From Roseinatronobacter sp052379845 (lineage in GTDB: Bacteria; Pseudomonadota; Alphaproteobacteria; Rhodobacterales; Rhodobacteraceae), in the NCBI GenBank assembly GCA_052379845.1, contig JBQTCF010000023.1: 64,000 nt of DNA; one strand, written 5' to 3'. This document shows, piece by piece, positions 34,000 through 42,840 of the stretch. Both the position numbers and the translations under genes were made by a program. Within the stretch, counting starts at the first letter, position 1. Each line of letters begins with the position of its first letter. The notes below the pieces were generated by a model. That model worked only from the letters and a program-made list of their open reading frames with translations, had not been told where the DNA came from and ran no database searches.

Positions 34000-34425
34000 A
34001 TGAACATGCTTCCTATCAGATTGCGCGGTGTCGTGGCGCATGGCGACAAGCGCGGCAGAGTGCTCGGCTTTCCGACCGCGAACATCAATGGCGAACTTCC
34101 AGGGATGGAATACGGCGTCTACGCGTCAGAAACCCGGATCGAAAGTGAGGATAAGATCTGGCTCTCCGTCACGTCCTACGGAACAAGACCGACGTTCGAA
34201 GGGGCGGACCAACGGATAGAGACCCATATTCTCGATTTTAAGGAAGACATCTACGGGCGGGAAATCGAGGTCCTGCTAACCATATTCATCCGGCCAGAAT
34301 TGCGCTTCACTTCGGTCGACGAGTTGGTGGCTACCATGTGCAATGATCTGACAAAGGTACGGGAGTTGTCTGCGCATTTGTCAAAGGAGCTGTGCAGTTC
34401 TGTACGTAGGATTGGTTTAGGCTGA
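34000..34425 (+). CDS. Stand-alone riboflavin kinase domain
   Basis: The 141-residue protein starts at 34000 behind AGAGGAA. It matches only the C-terminal flavokinase half of bacterial RibF: the nucleotide loop GDKRGRVLGFPTANI, then SYGTRPTFEGADQRIETHIL and FKEDIYGREIEVLLTIFIRP. The N-terminal FMN adenylyltransferase domain is absent. It should phosphorylate riboflavin to FMN without converting FMN to FAD, which suits the FMN-dependent monooxygenase of the island. A stand-alone kinase domain is unusual in bacteria. Confidence 0.9.
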   Translation: MNMLPIRLRGVVAHGDKRGRVLGFPTANINGELPGMEYGVYASETRIESEDKIWLSVTSYGTRPTFEGADQRIETHILDFKEDIYGREIEVLLTIFIRPELRFTSVDELVATMCNDLTKVRELSAHLSKELCSSVRRIGLG

Positions 34426-34554
34426 TCGAACTTTACTGGTGCGGAGATTTAAGTAGAACTCCGGCAAGGGGCTGTTGCGCAGTAACCCCACACACAGATT
34501 GGAAGGGTTCAGAATTTCGACCGCGGTTTCGGTCTGGACTCGCGATTTTAAGAA

Positions 34555-34581
34555 ACGGGCAGCCTTGGCTCTGCTGCCCGT
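34555..34581 (-). terminator. Terminator of the importer/aldehyde dehydrogenase operon
   Basis: 9-bp stem (ACGGGCAGC/GCTGCCCGT) with a 9-base loop, followed by TTTCTT on the minus strand, 17 bases after the aldehyde dehydrogenase stop. The rest of the gap 34426-34598 shows no gene. Confidence 0.7.
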
Positions 34582-34598
34582 TGCAGTCTGTTCCTTTT

Positions 34599-36053
34599 CT
34601 AGACCATCGCCGAGACGAGCATTGGCGAGGTATAGGCTTCGATCCCCTCAATGCCACCTTCAGACCCAAAGCCACTGTCGAGGACTCCGCCGAAGGGCGT
34701 TTCGGGCAAGCCCATGGAAAAGTGGTTGATGCCCAGCATCCCCGCCCGAACCGAACGCGAGATCTTGGCGGCAGTGTGAACGTTCGAAGTGAAGGCATAG
34801 GACGCTAGGCCTACGGGCATTCGATTCGCTTCGGCCAAGCCTTCGTCGATCGAGTTGATGCGTGAGATAAGAGCCAGCGGGCCGAAAGGTTCGTCGTTCA
34901 TCGCGATAAGGTCGGGATGAGCCTCGGCCACGACGGTCGCTGCGTGGAAATTACCTATGTTGCCGATGGCATCGCCTCCAGCCACGATGCGCGCTCCTTT
35001 GGCCCGCGCATCTGCGACCATGGCCGAGATCACGTTGCGTTGGCTGCGGGTGCAAAGCGGGCCCATTGTGATGCCTTCTTCAAGTCCGTGGCCGACCGAG
35101 ACTTTCGTGGCGGCAGTCGCGAGACCATCCACAAATTCGTCATAGACAGCGTTTTCGACAAGAAAGCGCGTCGGTGACACACAGACTTGTCCCGCGTTTC
35201 GGAATTTCCATTGGGCAGCCATTGGGATCAGCTTCGACATATCGGCGTCGCGTGCGACGATCACGGGGGCATGGCCGCCGAGCTCCATCGTCACCTTTTT
35301 GAGATACTCACCGGCCATCGCAGCCACGATGCGGCCCACACGTGTTGAACCCGTCAGCGTGACCTTGCGAATTTCGGGCGCTTTGATCAGCGCTTCAGAA
35401 ATCAGCGAAGAACTGCCCCAGATCACACTGATCGCCCGCGGCGGCAGGCCCGCTTCCAAAAGGCACATCGCGATGTGCCATGTGGTGACAGGCGTCGCCT
35501 CGGAGGGCTTTGCCACGACCGAGCAGCCGGAAGCGAGCGCAGGGGCGATCTTCTGCATCATGCCCCAAGCCGGGAAGTTCCATGGCGCCAATGCTGCCAC
35601 TGGTCCGACGGGTTTTCGCAATACTCTCAGGTCGGAGTCAGCAACACGGCCCGCGATGACCCGGCCATAGATTCGGCGCCCTTCTTCGGCGAACCAATCG
35701 AGCAGATCGGCCGAGTTGGCCCATTCAAGCCGTGCTTGGGCGAGGGGTTTGCCCTGTTCCATTGTCAAGCAGCGCGCAGCTTCTTCGGCCCTTGCACGCA
35801 TCAAGTCGGCCGCACGACGCAGGATTTTCGAGCGCTCATAAGGTGAAAACGCCGACCAATCCGCAAAGCCTTGCAGGGACGCAGCGGCAGACTCGGAAAC
35901 CTCTGGCAAGCCCGCTTTCGGCAAACTTCCCAAAACGTCGTCTGTTGCTGGATCGGTAACTTCAAGTACTCCAGCGCTGCCCTTGGAACGGGTTTCGCCG
36001 CCAATGATCAATCCTGCTTGGGCATACATGCTAATTTCTTTCTTCTGGATCAT
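34599..36053 (-). CDS. NAD(P)-dependent aldehyde dehydrogenase, succinate-semialdehyde-dehydrogenase-like
   Basis: The start at 36053 overlaps the permease stop as ATGA and gives 484 residues; MYAQAG at 36029 is an alternative. ALDH features: ALAPWNFPAWGMMQKIAPAL, VTLTGSTRVGRIVAAMAG, the general base in TMELGGHAPV, the nucleophilic Cys in NAGQVCVSPTRF, and the C-terminal GLPETPFGGVLDSG. It belongs to the GabD-like group. It would oxidise an aldehyde from the monooxygenase/dehydrogenase steps to the acid, which the CoA-transferase can then activate. It is the last gene of the import operon. Confidence 0.92.
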   Translation of the reverse strand: MIQKKEISMYAQAGLIIGGETRSKGSAGVLEVTDPATDDVLGSLPKAGLPEVSESAAASLQGFADWSAFSPYERSKILRRAADLMRARAEEAARCLTMEQGKPLAQARLEWANSADLLDWFAEEGRRIYGRVIAGRVADSDLRVLRKPVGPVAALAPWNFPAWGMMQKIAPALASGCSVVAKPSEATPVTTWHIAMCLLEAGLPPRAISVIWGSSSLISEALIKAPEIRKVTLTGSTRVGRIVAAMAGEYLKKVTMELGGHAPVIVARDADMSKLIPMAAQWKFRNAGQVCVSPTRFLVENAVYDEFVDGLATAATKVSVGHGLEEGITMGPLCTRSQRNVISAMVADARAKGARIVAGGDAIGNIGNFHAATVVAEAHPDLIAMNDEPFGPLALISRINSIDEGLAEANRMPVGLASYAFTSNVHTAAKISRSVRAGMLGINHFSMGLPETPFGGVLDSGFGSEGGIEGIEAYTSPMLVSAMV

Positions 36054-36997
36054 TTGACTAGGCCAATCTTGGCGCGGTCAGTGGTCAGTGCCACGGCGAT
36101 GAGAATAACGATGCCAAAAGCGACGTCCTGACTTTCCGGCGGCAGACCTGAAATCGTGACGCCGACGCGGATCAGAATGGCGATGAGGCCACCGATTAGG
36201 CTTGAAAGTACTCCTCCAACACCACCGGAAATAGCCGTGCCACCTACCACGACGCCTACGAGGGCGGGCAAAAGCAGGCTGTTTGCCATCGTCGGGCCGG
36301 CGAACATAGTTTGCGAGACCATCATGATCCCACCGAGCGCCGCACAACCAGCCGACGCAGCAAACGCGAAGCTGCGCACCAGATCGCGGCGGACACCCGA
36401 GATGTAGACCGCCACCTCATTTGCGCCAAAGGCGTAGATGTGGCGGCCGAGGTTCGTGAACTTCAGAACGGATGCAAAGACGCTGGCCATGACAAGGACC
36501 AGAATGAACGAGTTGGAGACGCCAAAACTGCGTCCACCTAGTAGGTCATAGACCACTACGCCCGGTGCTATACCGACCATGGTCGCACCGGTCAGATACA
36601 TGGCGACGCCCTTGAATATTCCAAGTGCGCCGAGCGAGATGACGAAAGATGGCACTTGAAAGCGACCGATGAGCCAGCCTTGTAGCCCGCCGATGACCGA
36701 AGCCCCAGCAACGACCACCAGAACGCTTCCGGACCCAAGCACGGGCGAAAGAATCGCGGCAACAACCGCCGCAAGTGAGGCCATGGCGGCTATTGATAGA
36801 TCGAGACAGCCGAGCAGAATAGGAAACGTTGCCCCGATGATCAAAATCAGCAAAGGCGCATTGTCCTGCAGCAGCGAGTTCATGGCGCGCCAGCGCAGAA
36901 GGCCGGGCGCTGCGGTCGATACTGCGATCAATATAAATGCCAATACCAGCAGCGCTCCGTAACGTCGCAGTACGTTCAAAAGATAGTCTTTGTTCAT
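36050..36997 (-). CDS. Sugar-family ABC importer permease 2 (RbsC-like)
   Basis: The 315-residue protein has about nine membrane segments and the BPD_transp_2 pattern: LGCLDLSIAAMASLAAVVAA, FVISLGALGIFKGVAMYLTG, FGANEVAVYISGVRRD and GVVVGGTAISGGVGGVLSSL. It pairs with the first permease (38521-39474) to form the membrane channel of a CUT2-type importer. The start follows the ATPase stop by nine bases. Confidence 0.92.
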   Translation of the reverse strand: MNKDYLLNVLRRYGALLVLAFILIAVSTAAPGLLRWRAMNSLLQDNAPLLILIIGATFPILLGCLDLSIAAMASLAAVVAAILSPVLGSGSVLVVVAGASVIGGLQGWLIGRFQVPSFVISLGALGIFKGVAMYLTGATMVGIAPGVVVYDLLGGRSFGVSNSFILVLVMASVFASVLKFTNLGRHIYAFGANEVAVYISGVRRDLVRSFAFAASAGCAALGGIMMVSQTMFAGPTMANSLLLPALVGVVVGGTAISGGVGGVLSSLIGGLIAILIRVGVTISGLPPESQDVAFGIVILIAVALTTDRAKIGLVK

Positions 36998-37006
36998 GGC
37001 TTTCCC

Positions 37007-38524
37007 CTAGACCATTGCCTTGACGAGTTCTTCTTCAGATGGTGGTGATGCCTGCACGCTTTCGATCCGGGCGCTAATTTGGCCGTCCTTCATCACGATG
37101 ATCGAATCTGACAAGGTCAGAACTTCGTCCAGCGTGTCGCCAACGAGCAGGATCGCCAGACCCTGATCGGCAAGTTCGCGGATCACTGAAAACAGGTCCG
37201 ACCGTGCGCCGGGATCGAGCCCGCGGGTAGGATGGTCGAGCATCAGGACTTTCAACGTCTTCCCGAATAGCCATTTTGACAAAACAGCCTTTTGCTGGTT
37301 GCCACCTGACAGGTTGTCGATCCGGTGCCCTATGGATGGCGTCTTGATGCCAAGTTTGGAAACCCAGCTTTCGATCATTCCGCGTTCCCGTGCCCTTGAA
37401 ATCACTCCTGCGCCGGGACCATGTTGCCAGCCATAAGTGATTGCAACGTTTTCGGAGACCGAGGTGTTGCGGATCATCCCTTCGGTCTTACGCTCTGCGG
37501 GCAAATAGCCGATGCCTTTGTCAACTGCCTCGGATGGGCTGTCGATTTTCAGCGGTCGGCCGAAGTAGTCGATCTGGCCGCTCCAATTGTCAGCCATACC
37601 GAACACGGTGCGCAGAATGGTTTCTGCGCCCGAACCCTGCACTCCGATCAATCCGAGGATTTCACCTGGAGCAAGTGTCAGACTGATGTTCTCGATCGCG
37701 CCTGGAACTGTAACATCTCTTAGGGTCAGGGCCGGTTCGGCACTGATTTTTGCCACTCTAGGCTTTCTGTCCGCGCGGTTAACCCGCTGCTTGCCCACCA
37801 TTAACTCGTAAAGCTCGTCGACATTGACATGGGCCTTATCGCGGTCGGCGACGTTGCGACCGTCGCTCATCACATAGACCCTATCCGAAATGTCGAGGAT
37901 CTCGTCCATCCGGTGTGAAACGAAGACCACCGATGATCGATGCTTGATCCTACGGATTTGGCTGAACAAGGACTGTATCTCGGGCGGGTTCAAAACTGCG
38001 GTCGGTTCGTCGAATAGGATGACAAGATGGCCTTGGACCAGTTCTTCCAGCGAGAGAACCTTGGCCAGTTCGACCATCTGCCTTTGTCCGAAGCTCAACT
38101 CTGACACGGGCGTAAAAGGGTCTATATCCAGTTCGACCTTGTCGAGTTGCTGCTTGGCGCGGTCGCGTAGGTTGTCCCAGCGATAGATACCCAGCCGAGA
38201 CGAGGCTGCCGATTTGTCGAGAAACAGGTTCTCCGCTACCGTAAGCGAGGTGATAAGCGACTGTTCTTGATGCACAAGGCCGATGCCCGCCCGTGCCGCT
38301 TCGAGCGGAGAGCGGAGTTGGACGACCTTGCCACCGACGTGGATCGTGCCGGTGTCGGGACGGTGCAAACCGGCCATCACTTTCATAATTGTCGATTTGC
38401 CCGATCCATTTTGCCCGATCAGGCCAAGTACCTCGCCTTCGTTCAGCGAGAGGCTGACATTGTCTAGTGCGGTCACTTCGCCAAAGCGTTTGCTGATGCC
38501 TTTCAAAGAGAATGCGGCGGTCAT
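37007..38524 (-). CDS. ABC importer ATPase with two nucleotide-binding domains (RbsA/XylG-like)
   Basis: The start at 38524 overlaps the permease-1 stop (ATGA) and gives 505 residues, the usual length; readings further upstream are shadow. Domain 1 has Walker A GQNGSGKS (37-44), signature LSFGQRQMVELAKVLS and Walker B ILFDEPTAVL. Domain 2 has the usual degenerate loop GVQGSGAETIL and LSGGNQQKAVLSKWL with LDHPTRGLDPGA. It energises uptake by the two permeases. Confidence 0.94.
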   Translation of the reverse strand: MTAAFSLKGISKRFGEVTALDNVSLSLNEGEVLGLIGQNGSGKSTIMKVMAGLHRPDTGTIHVGGKVVQLRSPLEAARAGIGLVHQEQSLITSLTVAENLFLDKSAASSRLGIYRWDNLRDRAKQQLDKVELDIDPFTPVSELSFGQRQMVELAKVLSLEELVQGHLVILFDEPTAVLNPPEIQSLFSQIRRIKHRSSVVFVSHRMDEILDISDRVYVMSDGRNVADRDKAHVNVDELYELMVGKQRVNRADRKPRVAKISAEPALTLRDVTVPGAIENISLTLAPGEILGLIGVQGSGAETILRTVFGMADNWSGQIDYFGRPLKIDSPSEAVDKGIGYLPAERKTEGMIRNTSVSENVAITYGWQHGPGAGVISRARERGMIESWVSKLGIKTPSIGHRIDNLSGGNQQKAVLSKWLFGKTLKVLMLDHPTRGLDPGARSDLFSVIRELADQGLAILLVGDTLDEVLTLSDSIIVMKDGQISARIESVQASPPSEEELVKAMV

Positions 38525-39474
38525 TTGATCACCCTGATCTTGCGGCGCAGATGCCAGGTCGATCCGGCGACGGCGACAATGATGACAGCGCCTTCCAGCG
38601 CACTTTGCAGAAGCGGGTCGACGCCGATCTGGATCAATCCGTTGCGAAGCGTCACTAGGATCAGCACACCGATCATCGATTGCCTGATGCCGCCATGACC
38701 GCCGGATAAAAGAGTGCCGCCCAGAACGCAGGCCGCGATAGAAGGGAACAAGAGCCCGACACCGGAGATTGGATTGCCCACGCCGAGCCGTGCGGCCAAC
38801 AGGATGCCCGCCAGCGCGTAGCAGGCGCCAGCCAGGGCGAAGGCGCCGATCTTGTGCCGATTCACCTTGATGCCAGACATGATCAGAACGGCCTCGTTTT
38901 CGCCGATGGCGCGGGAAAGACGACCGAAGCGGGTGTGTTTTTCCACAAGGATGGAGAAAAAAATCAAGACGAGCGCGATATAGACGATCCAGCTCAGACC
39001 CCATTGCTTGTCTAGGGCCACGACAGTGATCCGCGTATCCAGAATTTGCGGCAACTGACCCGGAAAGGCCAACGCGGCGAGACCAACCGTGGTCAGCCAC
39101 ATGCCCAAGGTCACGATCAACGACGGCATCCGCACATAGATGGAAATAATCGAACTTGTGGTACCAATCAGGATACCGGTGCCAATCACAAAAGGAATGG
39201 CCCAGAGACCGAGATCGGTCGTCGTGACGGAATTGGCGATCGTGATCGACAGAAGGACGTTCGCAAATGATGCGACACCCTCAACAGACAAATCAATCGA
39301 CGCCTGTAGCAAAACGAACGTCAATCCGATTGCTACGATGGCAGGAATGGCTGCAGCCTCTAGAATGGCTGCCAGATTGGGAAGAGATGCGAAGTTCTCG
39401 GAGAAGATCGAGAACAGAAGGACCAGAACCAGAAGTGCGAGCAGGGGTCCTTGGGTTTGAACAAGTTTCGACAT
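38521..39474 (-). CDS. Sugar-family ABC importer permease 1
   Basis: Start MSKLVQTQGP at 39474 is preferred for its AGGTGG-type site; an ATG at 39492 adds six residues. The 317-residue protein has eight to nine membrane segments with the BPD_transp_2 signatures LLQASIDLSVEGVASFANVL, VTLGMWLTTVGLAALAFPG, GENEAVLIMSGIKVNRHKI and LGGTLLSGGHGGIRQSMIG. The inserted segment after the third helix gives less typical spacing than in ribose permeases. Confidence 0.88.
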   Translation of the reverse strand: MSKLVQTQGPLLALLVLVLLFSIFSENFASLPNLAAILEAAAIPAIVAIGLTFVLLQASIDLSVEGVASFANVLLSITIANSVTTTDLGLWAIPFVIGTGILIGTTSSIISIYVRMPSLIVTLGMWLTTVGLAALAFPGQLPQILDTRITVVALDKQWGLSWIVYIALVLIFFSILVEKHTRFGRLSRAIGENEAVLIMSGIKVNRHKIGAFALAGACYALAGILLAARLGVGNPISGVGLLFPSIAACVLGGTLLSGGHGGIRQSMIGVLILVTLRNGLIQIGVDPLLQSALEGAVIIVAVAGSTWHLRRKIRVIK

Positions 39475-39515
39475 CGGGGATGTCCACCTCATCTGAGCTA
39501 ACGGCTGGTAAAGAC

Positions 39516-39540
39516 GGGCTCCCCACTTACGGGGGAGCCC
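39516..39540 (-). promoter_or_regulatory. Intra-operon hairpin after the binding-protein gene
   Basis: 9-bp stem (GGGCTCCCC/GGGGAGCCC) with a 7-base loop, between the binding-protein and permease genes. Such stem-loops stabilise the upstream mRNA and cause partial termination, giving excess binding protein. Confidence 0.7.
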
Positions 39541-39590
39541 ACTGACGCGCAGGCAGTGTGGCCATGCCGCTGCCTGCCTCGCCTCTGATT

Positions 39591-40664
39591 TCAGTTCACA
39601 CCGGGCGGGATTTGCCCTGCGGATTTTGCCCAGATATCAGCCGTGATCGCTTCGTAGGTAAATTCGGCCGGGTCAGGACGGCGCGCGAGGAACTCGGTGG
39701 CGTTTTCCTTGGTGATCAGAATTTGCTGTACGTTGAAGTCACGCTGTGCTTCGCTAAGGTCCGCCAGTTGGATGTCGCCGACCCGCACGCCGTAAGCCAT
39801 CGCAGCCGCAATCGCGCCCTGATATTCGTTCAGGCCGCTCATCGTTGAAAGTGCTTCGCCGGTTTCGATCAACTTCACAAGGTCGGTTGTCCCATCACTG
39901 CCGGTAACGAACACTTTGCCGCTGAGGCCAGCCTCACGTAGTGCTGCCACAGCACCGAGGGCCATCGCATCATTCTGGCCAAAAACGCCTTTGATACGGT
40001 CGCCGTATTTGGTCAGCCAGGTGCGCATAATGTCCTGAGCCGGAGCCTGCTGCCAGCTGGCGACCTGCATATCGAGAATGGTCATGCCAGGGCATTCAGC
40101 GACTGCCTTCTCAAGACCCATCGTCCGCTGCTTGGCCGGAGCATTGTCGAGAACACCTTGCAGAACAACGATCTCGCCTTCGCCATTCAAAGCTCTGCAG
40201 AGAGCCATGCCATTCTGGTAACCTGCATCCACGCCATCGAACGAGATGTTGGCAACCCATGCCTCGGGGGCGGTATCCCAAGGGTGGATTTCCTCGGCAC
40301 GGTTCCACAATGTGGTGATGACACCGCCGGCGTCGGCGATCCTTTCAACGAAGACCTTGGTGAAGGCGGGCGAATCCGGGAACCATGTAAAGATGCAACC
40401 CTCGCAGCCCGCCGCAGTGATTGCGCCGATGTTCTGCAGCGATTTCTGCGGGTCGAAGTCGTTGCTGATGACTTGGACTGTGCCGCCGACAGACTCCATG
40501 ACCTGTGTCGCGCCCCAGATCATCTGGGTCCAGTACTCGGCGCTGGTGTTGCCGACGCCAAGGTGGAGTTTCTTCGAAGTGTCGACCTGGGCAAAGGCTG
40601 CCGTGGACGCTACGGCGACGAACGCTGCCGTCAGACCAAGTGTCGAAAGTTTGTTCAAGATCAT
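39591..40664 (-). CDS. Periplasmic substrate-binding protein of the ABC importer (RbsB-like)
   Basis: The start at 40664 has AGGGAGG and gives 357 residues with a signal peptide ending near AAFAQ. It has the two-lobed type I periplasmic binding fold: GVGNTSAEYWTQMIWGATQV, GEIVVLQGVLDNAPAKQRTM, GVFGQNDAMALGAVAAL and VFVTGSDGTTDLVKLIETGE. Although in the sugar-binding family, such proteins also bind non-sugar alcohols. The catabolic neighbours, with no sugar kinase or isomerase, argue that the ligand is the island's alcohol or diol substrate. An unusual CEGCIF cysteine pair sits in the first lobe. Confidence 0.92.
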   Translation of the reverse strand: MILNKLSTLGLTAAFVAVASTAAFAQVDTSKKLHLGVGNTSAEYWTQMIWGATQVMESVGGTVQVISNDFDPQKSLQNIGAITAAGCEGCIFTWFPDSPAFTKVFVERIADAGGVITTLWNRAEEIHPWDTAPEAWVANISFDGVDAGYQNGMALCRALNGEGEIVVLQGVLDNAPAKQRTMGLEKAVAECPGMTILDMQVASWQQAPAQDIMRTWLTKYGDRIKGVFGQNDAMALGAVAALREAGLSGKVFVTGSDGTTDLVKLIETGEALSTMSGLNEYQGAIAAAMAYGVRVGDIQLADLSEAQRDFNVQQILITKENATEFLARRPDPAEFTYEAITADIWAKSAGQIPPGVN

Positions 40665-40923
40665 TTCAGTACCTCCCTGATGTGATTGTCTCTGGAGCGC
40701 CCCTTTCGGAACACACGTCTCCGCAATGCGCACGAAACACGAAAGTCGTATCGCGAAGGCTCATTCCCGCCGGGTGTCAGCGCCTTTCCTCCTAGAAGAA
40801 TGGCAAACGATCCAGCAGTACGTGTGCCTCCTCCCTTAGTCATCGGCTCTCCCGCCTTGAATGCTGCGTGAATCAGTACCATTTGCCCACTGACCCATGA
40901 GCGGCACGGCCAGCGGCAGCCCT

Positions 40924-40939
40924 TGTCTCAGACGCGACA
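40924..40939. promoter_or_regulatory. Candidate regulon operator 6 (TGTCTC-AGAC-GCGACA)
   Basis: One mismatch from a perfect inverted repeat, 260 bases upstream of the binding-protein start. It shares half-sites and the 4-base spacer with the other sites. Confidence 0.6.
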
Positions 40940-41065
40940 GTCCCCCATCTCTGAGGCCGAGGGAGTTGTGGCGCAAAGTTGGTAGCCTTCAGACATCTGG
41001 GACGTTGTCTCGGACCAGTCCGTGAAACACTGCCCAGCGTGGTCTTGTGCGTATAATGCAAAACG

Positions 41066-41091
41066 ATCCGCTACCGTGGTTGGCAGCGGAC
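41066..41091 (-). terminator. Terminator of the CoA-transferase gene
   Basis: Stem TCCGCTACC/GGCAGCGGA (one wobble) with a 6-base loop, followed by GTTTTG on the minus strand, 24 bases after the CoA-transferase stop. Confidence 0.65.
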
Positions 41092-41114
41092 CGATGCAGT
41101 TTCACTTTGTTAGC

Positions 41115-42314
41115 TTAGCGGGCGACAGCAGCGCCTTGATCAACGAGCACCGCTGTTTCATGCGCGGTGAAGCCCAACTCTTCTAGGATTGCGCGCGTAT
41201 CCCAGCCGCGCGGTGCAGACGGGCTGCGCGTTGGCAAATAACCGTCATCCGCACGGATCGAGCTTCGCAAGACGGCTGTCCGGCCTTCAGTCGGGTGTTC
41301 TTCGTGCGAAATAAGGTTGACCGCCGTCAGATGAGGATCCTCGCTCAGGCTTTCGATCGAATGGATTGGCATCGCGGCCAGATCGGCTGCGCGAAAGACT
41401 GCCAGCCATTCGGTGCTTGTTCGCTGCAAGAGAGGCGCGCCACGAATTTCAAACCATTCAGCCACATGGACTGCTCTTGCCGACACACTTGAAAAGCGCG
41501 GATCGGATGCAAGTTCGCCCCGATCTGTTGCAATCAGAAAGGCGCGTACCTGAGCGTCAGTATTGATCGTGACAGCAAGAAAACCGTCTTTCGTCTTGAT
41601 CGGCTGATTGTGCGGGCTGAGCAGGCGCTGATCGCCATACGGTCCAACGGGCGGGTCGAAGCTTTGTGCTGCGAGGTGCTCCTGCAGGACCATCGCTGCC
41701 ATTGTCTCGAACATTGGGACTTCCAGCGTCACGCCTTGGCCTTTGCGTTGTTGGTTGACCACGGCGGCAAGAATTGCACCCGCGGCGATTTCACCGACAA
41801 CGTGGTCGCAAATCAATAACGGCACATATTTCGGCGCCCCGTCTCGCGCCATCGTCAGCCCAGGAAGACCAACGGCCCCTTGGACTACGCTGTCATAAGT
41901 GGGAAACCCACCATATGGCCCGTCGGACCCATAGCCGGTGAGTAGGCAGTAAACCTTTTCAGGATGCTGCGCGCGAACAGTTGCAGGATCGAGACCCAGT
42001 CGTACCAGCGCCTTGGGACGCATGTTCGCCACGATCACATCGGCCCACGCAATCAGCCGTTGCATTACCTCTGCCGAACCCTCGGCCTTTAGATCTAGGC
42101 AGATGTTCCGCTTGCCGCGATTGAGATGGAGATATGCCCCCGCATGTTGTCCGGTCGGGGAAAGCCCGCCAAGGCCGCGCATCAGATCACCCTCGGGGTT
42201 TTCAACCTTTATGATCTCGGCTCCGTATTGGCCCAGTCGCCAGGTCGCCGCAGGGCCGACAACAACGGCTGTTAGATCAAGGACGCGGATACCGCTCAGG
42301 GGTTCATAATTCAT
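41115..42314 (-). CDS. CaiB/BaiF (class III) CoA-transferase
   Basis: The start at 42314 gives 399 residues, the family norm. Signatures: GIRVLDLTAVVVGPAATWRL, GAEIIKVENPEGDLMRG, LNRGKRNICLDLKAEGSAEV, VRLGLDPATVRAQHPEKVYC and the catalytic Asp region FPTYDSVVQGAVGLPGL. It moves CoA from a donor thioester to a carboxylic acid. In context it would activate the acid released after oxygenation, which then enters the acyl-CoA dehydrogenase step. It diverges from etfBA. Confidence 0.92.
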   Translation of the reverse strand: MNYEPLSGIRVLDLTAVVVGPAATWRLGQYGAEIIKVENPEGDLMRGLGGLSPTGQHAGAYLHLNRGKRNICLDLKAEGSAEVMQRLIAWADVIVANMRPKALVRLGLDPATVRAQHPEKVYCLLTGYGSDGPYGGFPTYDSVVQGAVGLPGLTMARDGAPKYVPLLICDHVVGEIAAGAILAAVVNQQRKGQGVTLEVPMFETMAAMVLQEHLAAQSFDPPVGPYGDQRLLSPHNQPIKTKDGFLAVTINTDAQVRAFLIATDRGELASDPRFSSVSARAVHVAEWFEIRGAPLLQRTSTEWLAVFRAADLAAMPIHSIESLSEDPHLTAVNLISHEEHPTEGRTAVLRSSIRADDGYLPTRSPSAPRGWDTRAILEELGFTAHETAVLVDQGAAVAR

Positions 42315-42840
42315 CAGAATAGACTGCCAATTGTGCCGCGACGGATCCATCGCATTTTTCTAGGACTCATCCGCGCGGCATGTCGCCGGCTACGGAACGA
42401 ATGTGATCGAGTGGCGCTTGCCGTAAAATTGCAAGAGAGGCTTGCTACATAGGTTTGCGCATCCCTCTGTATGGTCAGAGGGTTCATTGAACCTTTCAAC
42501 CGTTCCAAGCGGCGCGACCGGTGCCGCGGGCAATGTCGCACACGCGACAATGCTTACAGGTTCTGTTCAGAAGTTAGGCAAACCAGAGCCAAGCGGCATC
42601 GGATGTGGCGTTTCGTGATATTGGCATATTTCCTCAGTAAATCAGTATGCTGATCTGGATTTGAACCCTAATGGGGCTTTCAGCATGGCACCTATGGAGC
42701 GGTGTACCCACCTGTTGCAGGTCAGCAGGAAATCACGCGATGCAGCTAGACTCACCACCTATGTCGCAGAAGGACAGTTGTTTCACCACGCGCAAGCGAC
42801 GACTTGTTAGTTTGATGAAACAATGCGCGGGTATACATCG
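42315..42840. promoter_or_regulatory. Divergent region between CoA-transferase and etfB
   Basis: This 526-base gap has no recognisable gene. It contains operator 7 at 42534 and relatively AT-rich sequence around 42600-42660 that could hold promoters. The roughly 290-base leader of etfB is long and otherwise unexplained. Confidence 0.45.
42534..42549. promoter_or_regulatory. Candidate regulon operator 7 (TGTCGC-ACAC-GCGACA)
   Basis: Perfect inverted repeat with the 4-base spacer, between the divergent CoA-transferase and etfB genes. It is the cleanest copy of the motif. Confidence 0.65.

Larger units (their letters stand above)
40665..41114. promoter_or_regulatory. Upstream region of the importer operon
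   Basis: This 450-base gap holds the CoA-transferase terminator at its far end (41066-41091), operator 6 at 40924 and an isolated TGTCTC half-site at 41006. No gene was seen; short frames here lack ribosome sites. Confidence 0.5.
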
